From Gp6-AA40 sp035764385 (lineage in GTDB: Bacteria > Acidobacteriota > Vicinamibacteria > Vicinamibacterales > UBA2999): 18,761 nt of DNA. Shown piece by piece: positions 14,236 through 18,761 of this stretch (positions are counted from its first letter, which is position 1; each line of letters begins with the position of its first letter). The notes beneath the pieces are model-generated. The model saw only the letters and a list, made by a program, of their open reading frames with translations. It was not told the origin of the DNA and searched no databases. The position numbers and the translations under genes were made by a program. The DNA lies in assembly GCA_035764385.1 (NCBI GenBank), contig DASTZI010000426.1, positions 1 to 18,761 on the forward strand. The letters are read 5' to 3'.

Positions 14236-15078
14236 ATGCATACGAACTCAGTGAGACTAGAGGGCCACGCGGCGCTGATCACCGGGGGTGATCGAGGTGT
14301 CGGCAAGGGAGTCGCGCTTGAACTCGCGCGGGCAGGCTGCAATGTCGCGATTAATTACTATGCTGCCGCCGATCTTGCGCACCAGACGGTCGCAGAGATT
14401 CGGGCCCTCGGCGTCGATGCCTTCGCCGTCCAAGGCGACGTCGGCGTCGCGTCGGACGTGAGAACGATTGTCGACGCGACCGTCTCGCGCTTCGGCCGCC
14501 TGCACATCCTGGTCAACAATGCCGGCATCCAGACGTGGAAGCCCTTGCTCGAGGTGACGGAACACGAGTGGGACCGTGTGATCAACACCAACCTCAAGGG
14601 GTGCTTTCTGTGCACGCAGGCAGCCGCCATGCACATGAAGGAACACGGAGGCGGCTCGATCGTCAATATCGGGTCGGGCTGCAATAAGGTGCCGTTCCCC
14701 AATCTGGTCGCCTATACGGCCAGCAAGGGCGGCATCGAGATGCTCACGAAAGTCGCCGCCGTCGAGTTGGGTCCTCTCGGTATTCGGGTGAACTGTGTCG
14801 CACCCGGGGCGATTGAGATCGAGCGCACTCGCCTCGAGAACGGCAGCTACGCTGACGCGTGGGGCTCAATCACCCCGGTCGGTCGAGTGGGCATGCCCGC
14901 GGACGTCGGCCGCGCCGTCGCCTTCCTGGCGAGTTCAGACTCCTCCTTCATCAGCGGTCAAACGATCTGGGTCGACGGTGGCGTGTTCACGCAGGCGATG
15001 TGGCCGTACCGTCGCGAACGCGAAGATCAAGTAGCGGCGACAGCAGCGGACGCCGTGTCCGCTCCGATTTCCAAGTAG
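14236..15078 (+). CDS. Short-chain dehydrogenase/reductase, probable sugar 1-dehydrogenase
   Basis: A cytoplasmic NAD(P)-dependent oxidoreductase of 280 residues. GAGG (14223-14226) serves either ATG 14236 or the adjoining GTG 14233. Classical SDR features are TGGDRGVG (16-23), NNAG (94-97), catalytic Ser147 (NIGSG), Tyr160 and Lys164 (YTASK), and the closing SGQTIWVDGG. The C-terminus carries an extra tail of about 25 residues (WPYRREREDQ onward). It resembles glucose 1-dehydrogenase-type SDRs. With a lactonase and an aldonate dehydratase downstream, oxidation of an aldose to its lactone is the likely role. A role in a later oxidation step is the alternative. Confidence 0.88.
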   Translation: MHTNSVRLEGHAALITGGDRGVGKGVALELARAGCNVAINYYAAADLAHQTVAEIRALGVDAFAVQGDVGVASDVRTIVDATVSRFGRLHILVNNAGIQTWKPLLEVTEHEWDRVINTNLKGCFLCTQAAAMHMKEHGGGSIVNIGSGCNKVPFPNLVAYTASKGGIEMLTKVAAVELGPLGIRVNCVAPGAIEIERTRLENGSYADAWGSITPVGRVGMPADVGRAVAFLASSDSSFISGQTIWVDGGVFTQAMWPYRREREDQVAATAADAVSAPISK

Positions 15079-15084
15079 CGACCG

Positions 15085-15837
15085 GTGTTCAGACTCGATT
15101 CCAGGAAGGCGCTCGTCACCGGAGCGGCCTCGGGAATTGGCGAAGCGATTGCCTACGCACTGGCGCGCGCAGGAGCCATCGTCGTCGTCGCGGACATCGA
15201 CGCGGACAACGGCGAGCGGGTCGCTCAGGCTTGCAACGCACAGACCGCTGGTGCCCGCTTTATCTCGTTGAACGTCGCCGACGAGGCGAATTGCGCGCGC
15301 GTGGCCGACGAGATCGGCCCCGTCAGCATCCTCGTCAACAACGCCGGGATCGGCCACGTCGGCACCATCGAGCAGACAGCGGGGTCCGACCTCGACCGGC
15401 TGTACGGCGTCAACGTCCGCGGCGTGTTCAACGTCACGAAAGCGTTCATCGGCGGCATGCTCGCCGAGCGCACCGGGGCGATTGTGAACATGGCGTCGAT
15501 CGGCGGCGTCCTGGGCATCGCGGATCGAATCGCATACTGCACAACGAAGTTTGCGGTGGTAGGACTGACCAAATCCCTCGCGATTGATCACGCGACACAA
15601 GGAATTCGGGTGAACTGTGTCTGCCCCGGCCGGGTGGAAACGCCGTTCGTGACCGCGCGTTTGCGCGAATATCCGGACCCCGACGCGGCGTACCGTCAGA
15701 TGTCGGCGACGCAAGCCATTGGACGCATGGGGCGGCCCGAGGAAATCGCCGCAGCGGTTCTGTATCTGGCGAGCGATGAGGCCGCGTTTGTGACAGGCTC
15801 GGCGCTCATCATCGACGGCGGGTGGAGCGCTGGCTAG
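15085..15837 (+). CDS. Short-chain dehydrogenase/reductase, second dehydrogenase of the sugar-acid operon
   Basis: A 250-residue SDR from GTG 15085, 6 nt after the previous stop, without a strong ribosome binding site. TGAASGIG (12-19), Asp37 at the end of the second strand (favouring NAD+ over NADP+), NNAG (85-88), Ser138, Tyr151 and Lys155 (YCTTK) are all present. It resembles SDRs that oxidise 2-keto-3-deoxy sugar acids (fuconate or rhamnonate pathways) as well as sugar 1-dehydrogenases. Two SDRs in one operon could mean a first and a late oxidation step, or two substrate specificities. Confidence 0.88.
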   Translation: MFRLDSRKALVTGAASGIGEAIAYALARAGAIVVVADIDADNGERVAQACNAQTAGARFISLNVADEANCARVADEIGPVSILVNNAGIGHVGTIEQTAGSDLDRLYGVNVRGVFNVTKAFIGGMLAERTGAIVNMASIGGVLGIADRIAYCTTKFAVVGLTKSLAIDHATQGIRVNCVCPGRVETPFVTARLREYPDPDAAYRQMSATQAIGRMGRPEEIAAAVLYLASDEAAFVTGSALIIDGGWSAG

Positions 15838-15853
15838 TCATGGAAGTAGGTTC

Positions 15854-16789
15854 TTGGACTCGATGTCGAACGCGGGTGTGAGTGTGCGGGCGCGAGCGGC
15901 AACCCTTCTCGTCGATGCCAGGTGCCAGCTTGGCGAGGGCATCGTCTGGGACGCCAAACGTGGCGCGCTGTTCTGGACAGACATCGAGGGTTCGCAACTA
16001 TGGATGCGCGTCGTTGCCACAGGCGCCACGCATTCCTGGACACCCCCCGAACGCGTTGGAGCGCTCGCCATCGCTCGGTCCGGTCGGCTGTTGCTCGGAT
16101 TCGAGAAGCGCCTGTGCCTCGTCGACGTCGACATGTCGAGCCGTGTTCCGCTGAACATCAAGGAGCTTGCGGCTGTTGAACCAACGGTCGTGCCCACGCG
16201 TGTCAACGATGGACGCACGGATCGCGCCGGCAACTTCGTCTTTGGGACGCTGAATGAAGCAGCCGACAAGGCACGCATCGGCAGTTTCTACCAGTACTCG
16301 ATAAAGCACGGGCTCCGGCGCCTGGATCTCGGCAACGTGGCAATTCCGAACAGCATCTGCTTCAGTCCGGATGGCCGCACGATGTACTACTGCGACTCGC
16401 TCGAACGACGCATCATGGGGTGCGATTACGACGCCGACTCGGCGCATGTCGCGCGTCAGCGGGAATTCGTTTGCTTTGCCGATGGCGATGGCCTTCCCGA
16501 TGGATCCGTCATCGACGCGCGCGGATGTCTTTGGAATGCCGTATGGGGATCCGGACAGGTGCGTTGTTATGACACCACCGGATCGGTCGAGACGGTGATC
16601 GGGGTTCCGACACCGAACCCGACATGTCCCGTATTCGGCGGTGAGGGTTATAGCGACCTGTACATCACGTCGTCGCGGCAGGAGCTGACCATAGAACAAT
16701 TGCGACTGACCCCGCATGCCGGCGGCGTCTACCACTCCCGGCTGGATGATGTCGTCGGTCTCCCCGACGAACTCTTTCCCGACGCATGA
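15854..16789 (+). CDS. SMP-30/gluconolactonase family sugar lactonase
   Basis: Hydrolyses a sugar lactone to the aldonate, using a divalent metal in a six-bladed propeller. The protein has 311 residues from TTG 15854, for which GGAAG lies 7 nt upstream; ATG 15863 is the alternative but is 16 nt from that site. Residues matching the family's metal and substrate site are Glu28 (LGEGIVWD), Asn118 (RVNDGRTD), Asn166 (PNSICFSPDG) and Asp216 (GLPDGSVIDARG). Gene order makes xylono-, arabino- or galactonolactone plausible. Its stop overlaps the dehydratase start (ATGA). Confidence 0.9.
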   Translation: MDSMSNAGVSVRARAATLLVDARCQLGEGIVWDAKRGALFWTDIEGSQLWMRVVATGATHSWTPPERVGALAIARSGRLLLGFEKRLCLVDVDMSSRVPLNIKELAAVEPTVVPTRVNDGRTDRAGNFVFGTLNEAADKARIGSFYQYSIKHGLRRLDLGNVAIPNSICFSPDGRTMYYCDSLERRIMGCDYDADSAHVARQREFVCFADGDGLPDGSVIDARGCLWNAVWGSGQVRCYDTTGSVETVIGVPTPNPTCPVFGGEGYSDLYITSSRQELTIEQLRLTPHAGGVYHSRLDDVVGLPDELFPDA

Positions 16790-18756
16790 ACCCTGCGCTC
16801 TTCGACAACGACGCCGCGGATTTCTTCAACATTCAGACACGGGTTCCCGGCCCCCGCGGCTCATTGCCGTTCACCGAAGCGCAGCTTCGGGAACGGCCCT
16901 CCGGCGATTTGTTTGGCTGGAGTCAGAACGTCGGCATGGGGTGGCGTCCCGAGGCGTTGCGCGGTGACGAGTTCCTTCTCCTCTCCACGCACGGCGGCAT
17001 CCGCGCGCCTGATGGGACGCCGATCGCGCTCGGGTATCACACTGGCCATTGGGAAGTCGGCCTGCTGCTCGAACGCGCTGCGCACGTGTTGCGGGACGCC
17101 GGCGCGATCCCCTTCGCCGCCGCGTGCACCGATCCGTGTGACGGACGTTCACAAGGCACGCCGGCGATGTTCGACAGCCTCCCGTTCAGAAATGACGCGG
17201 CGACTGTCTTCCGTCGGCTGATTCGATCGTTACCGACGAGACGCGGCGTGCTCGGCGCCGCTACGTGCGACAAGGGCCTGCCCGCAATGATGATGGCGCT
17301 GGCGGCGACGCGGGAACTTCCCTGCGTGCTCGTGCCGGGCGGCGTCACGCTCCTTTCGGAAGGTGGCGAGGATGCCGGCGCCGCGCAAACGATCGGCGTG
17401 CGCTTCGTCCATGGGGAAATCACGCTCGCAGAAGCCGCAGAGATTGGGTGTCGCGCGTGCGGCACGCCCGGAGGTGGGTGCCAGTTTCTCGGTACGGCCG
17501 CCACATCACAGGTCATCGGCGAGGCACTCGGGCTCGCGCTGGCGCATTCGGCGTTGGCGCCGTCGGGTCATCCCATCTGGCTTGATGTGGCGCACCGCTC
17601 CGCACACGCGTTGTTAGCACTTGCTGCGCGCGGGTTGACGACACGCGACATCGTCACCGATGCGGCGCTCGAGAACGCGCTCGTCGTCCATGCGGCATTT
17701 GGCGGATCGACGAACATGATCCTCCACATTCCGGCGATCGCTCACGCCGCAGGTTTGCGGCGGCCGACAGTTGACGACTGGCGACGCGTGAATCGTGAGG
17801 TGCCACGCCTGGTCGATGCCTTACCGAACGGACCACGCAACCACCCCACCGTACAAGTGTTCATGGCGGGTGCCGTCCCCGAGGTCATGCTGCATCTGCG
17901 GCGTGCCGGCCTGTTGCACACCCGCGTCATCACGGCCGGTGGCGTCACCCTTGGGGATCAACTCGATGCCTGGGAGGGCTCGGAGCGTCGAGTGCGGTTA
18001 CGCGAGGCGCTGCGTGAGCGCGAGAACGTAGATGCGGACGACGTGATCATGTCTCCTGACGACGCCCGTCGCCGAGGCCTGACGTCGACCGTCTGTTTCC
18101 CAGGCGGCAACCTCGCACCCGAAGGGTCGGTCGTCAAGAGCACGGCCATCGATCCCTCATTGGTCGACCAGCACGGCGTCTATCGGCACGTCGGCCGCGC
18201 GAAGGTGTTCACCTCCGAACCCGCGGCCATGGCCGCCATCAAGGAAAGACGGATCGGTGCTGGCGACGTCATCGTGCTGATCTGCCGCGGTGCGATGGGC
18301 GCGGGCATGGAAGAGACGTATCAGATCACCGGCGCGGTGCATCATCTGCCGTTCGGTAAAGACGTGGCGGTCATCACGGATGCGCGGTTCAGCGGCGTGT
18401 CAACCGGAGCATGTATCGGGCACGTGTCGCCGGAAGCGCTCGCCGGCGGACCGATCGGAAAACTTCGCGACGGAGATCTGATCGAAATCTTCGTCAACCA
18501 GCAGACACAGGAAGGCTCCATCGACTTCATCGGTGATGACGCGGCGCACCTGTCTCGAGAAGAAGGCGCCCGCGCTCTCGCCGCCCGAGCGCCGCGACCG
18601 GATCTCGCCGCGGATGAAAAGCTACCTGACGACACGCGCATCTGGGCGGTCCTTCAGGATGCCAGCGGCGGAACCTGGGGCGGCGCGGTATTCGATGCGG
18701 AGTCCATTCTGCGCGTTGTGGCCGCGGGCAAACAGGCCCTTCGGAACGGATCGTGA
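16786..18756 (+). CDS. yjhG: Aldonate dehydratase of the IlvD/EDD superfamily, YjhG/YagF (xylonate dehydratase) family
   Basis: Dehydrates an aldonate, probably D-xylonate, to the 2-keto-3-deoxy acid in the cytoplasm, using an iron-sulfur cluster and Mg2+. At 656 residues it matches E. coli YjhG (655) nearly end to end by recall: RPSGDLFG...NVGMGW, TDPCDGRSQGT, SLPFRNDAATVFRRLIRSLP, VHAAFGGSTN, KSTAIDPS, MEETYQIT, TDARFSGVSTGACIGHVSPE and PDDTRIWAVLQDASGGTW. Candidate cluster cysteines are Cys118, Cys161 (ATCDKG) and Cys232 (GGGCQF). It starts within the lactonase stop. The gene ends 5 nt before the window edge, so later pathway genes (aldolase or semialdehyde dehydrogenase) would lie outside. 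Confidence 0.94.
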   Translation: MNPALFDNDAADFFNIQTRVPGPRGSLPFTEAQLRERPSGDLFGWSQNVGMGWRPEALRGDEFLLLSTHGGIRAPDGTPIALGYHTGHWEVGLLLERAAHVLRDAGAIPFAAACTDPCDGRSQGTPAMFDSLPFRNDAATVFRRLIRSLPTRRGVLGAATCDKGLPAMMMALAATRELPCVLVPGGVTLLSEGGEDAGAAQTIGVRFVHGEITLAEAAEIGCRACGTPGGGCQFLGTAATSQVIGEALGLALAHSALAPSGHPIWLDVAHRSAHALLALAARGLTTRDIVTDAALENALVVHAAFGGSTNMILHIPAIAHAAGLRRPTVDDWRRVNREVPRLVDALPNGPRNHPTVQVFMAGAVPEVMLHLRRAGLLHTRVITAGGVTLGDQLDAWEGSERRVRLREALRERENVDADDVIMSPDDARRRGLTSTVCFPGGNLAPEGSVVKSTAIDPSLVDQHGVYRHVGRAKVFTSEPAAMAAIKERRIGAGDVIVLICRGAMGAGMEETYQITGAVHHLPFGKDVAVITDARFSGVSTGACIGHVSPEALAGGPIGKLRDGDLIEIFVNQQTQEGSIDFIGDDAAHLSREEGARALAARAPRPDLAADEKLPDDTRIWAVLQDASGGTWGGAVFDAESILRVVAAGKQALRNGS

Positions 18757-18761
18757 CGTCC

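Overview
The window looks like a chromosomal piece of a high-GC Acidobacteriota, probably of the Vicinamibacteria type. This is inferred from an Oar-like TonB receptor with an N-terminal carboxypeptidase-regulatory-like domain, two DUF6152 proteins and several secreted proteins of unknown function with Pro/Gly/Ala-rich segments. No rRNA, tRNA, CRISPR array, integrase or insertion sequence was seen.

Region 1 (about 1-11,100) is an aromatic-degradation locus. A TonB-dependent receptor gene (3075-124, minus) diverges from an IclR regulator gene of the PcaR/PcaU/PobR type (3277-4119, plus). Next comes an apparent seven-gene transcription unit (4232-11070) with gaps of 18 nt or less and two 4-nt overlaps. 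The first three genes encode a cytoplasmic hydroxyquinol route: an HpaB/TftD/PheA1-type flavin-dependent phenol hydroxylase, a maleylacetate reductase and a hydroxyquinol 1,2-dioxygenase. The last four encode exported proteins: DUF6152, an unknown secreted protein, a metallo-beta-lactamase-fold hydrolase and a second unknown secreted protein distantly related to the first. The unit begins at a near-consensus sigma70 promoter followed by two tandem palindromes GTTCG-N5-CGAAC. An identical third palindrome lies in the receptor/IclR intergenic region. This suggests that one IclR regulator controls uptake, export-side proteins and ring cleavage together.

Region 2 (11,118-12,818, minus) is a partly decayed mini-cluster. 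In transcription order it has a C-terminal remnant of a TonB receptor, an intact DUF6152 gene, a C-terminal remnant of a cytochrome c lacking its heme motif, and an intact secreted two-domain VOC protein. It meets region 1 tail to tail at a short palindrome.

Region 3 (12,930-18,756, plus) is a non-phosphorylating sugar-oxidation locus. A XylR-like regulator (LacI-type sensor plus AraC HTH) precedes two short-chain dehydrogenases, an SMP-30-type sugar lactonase and a YjhG/YagF-family aldonate (xylonate) dehydratase, in a tight operon. Together they fit oxidation of a sugar to a lactone, hydrolysis to an aldonate and dehydration to a 2-keto-3-deoxy acid. The exact sugar cannot be read from the sequence.
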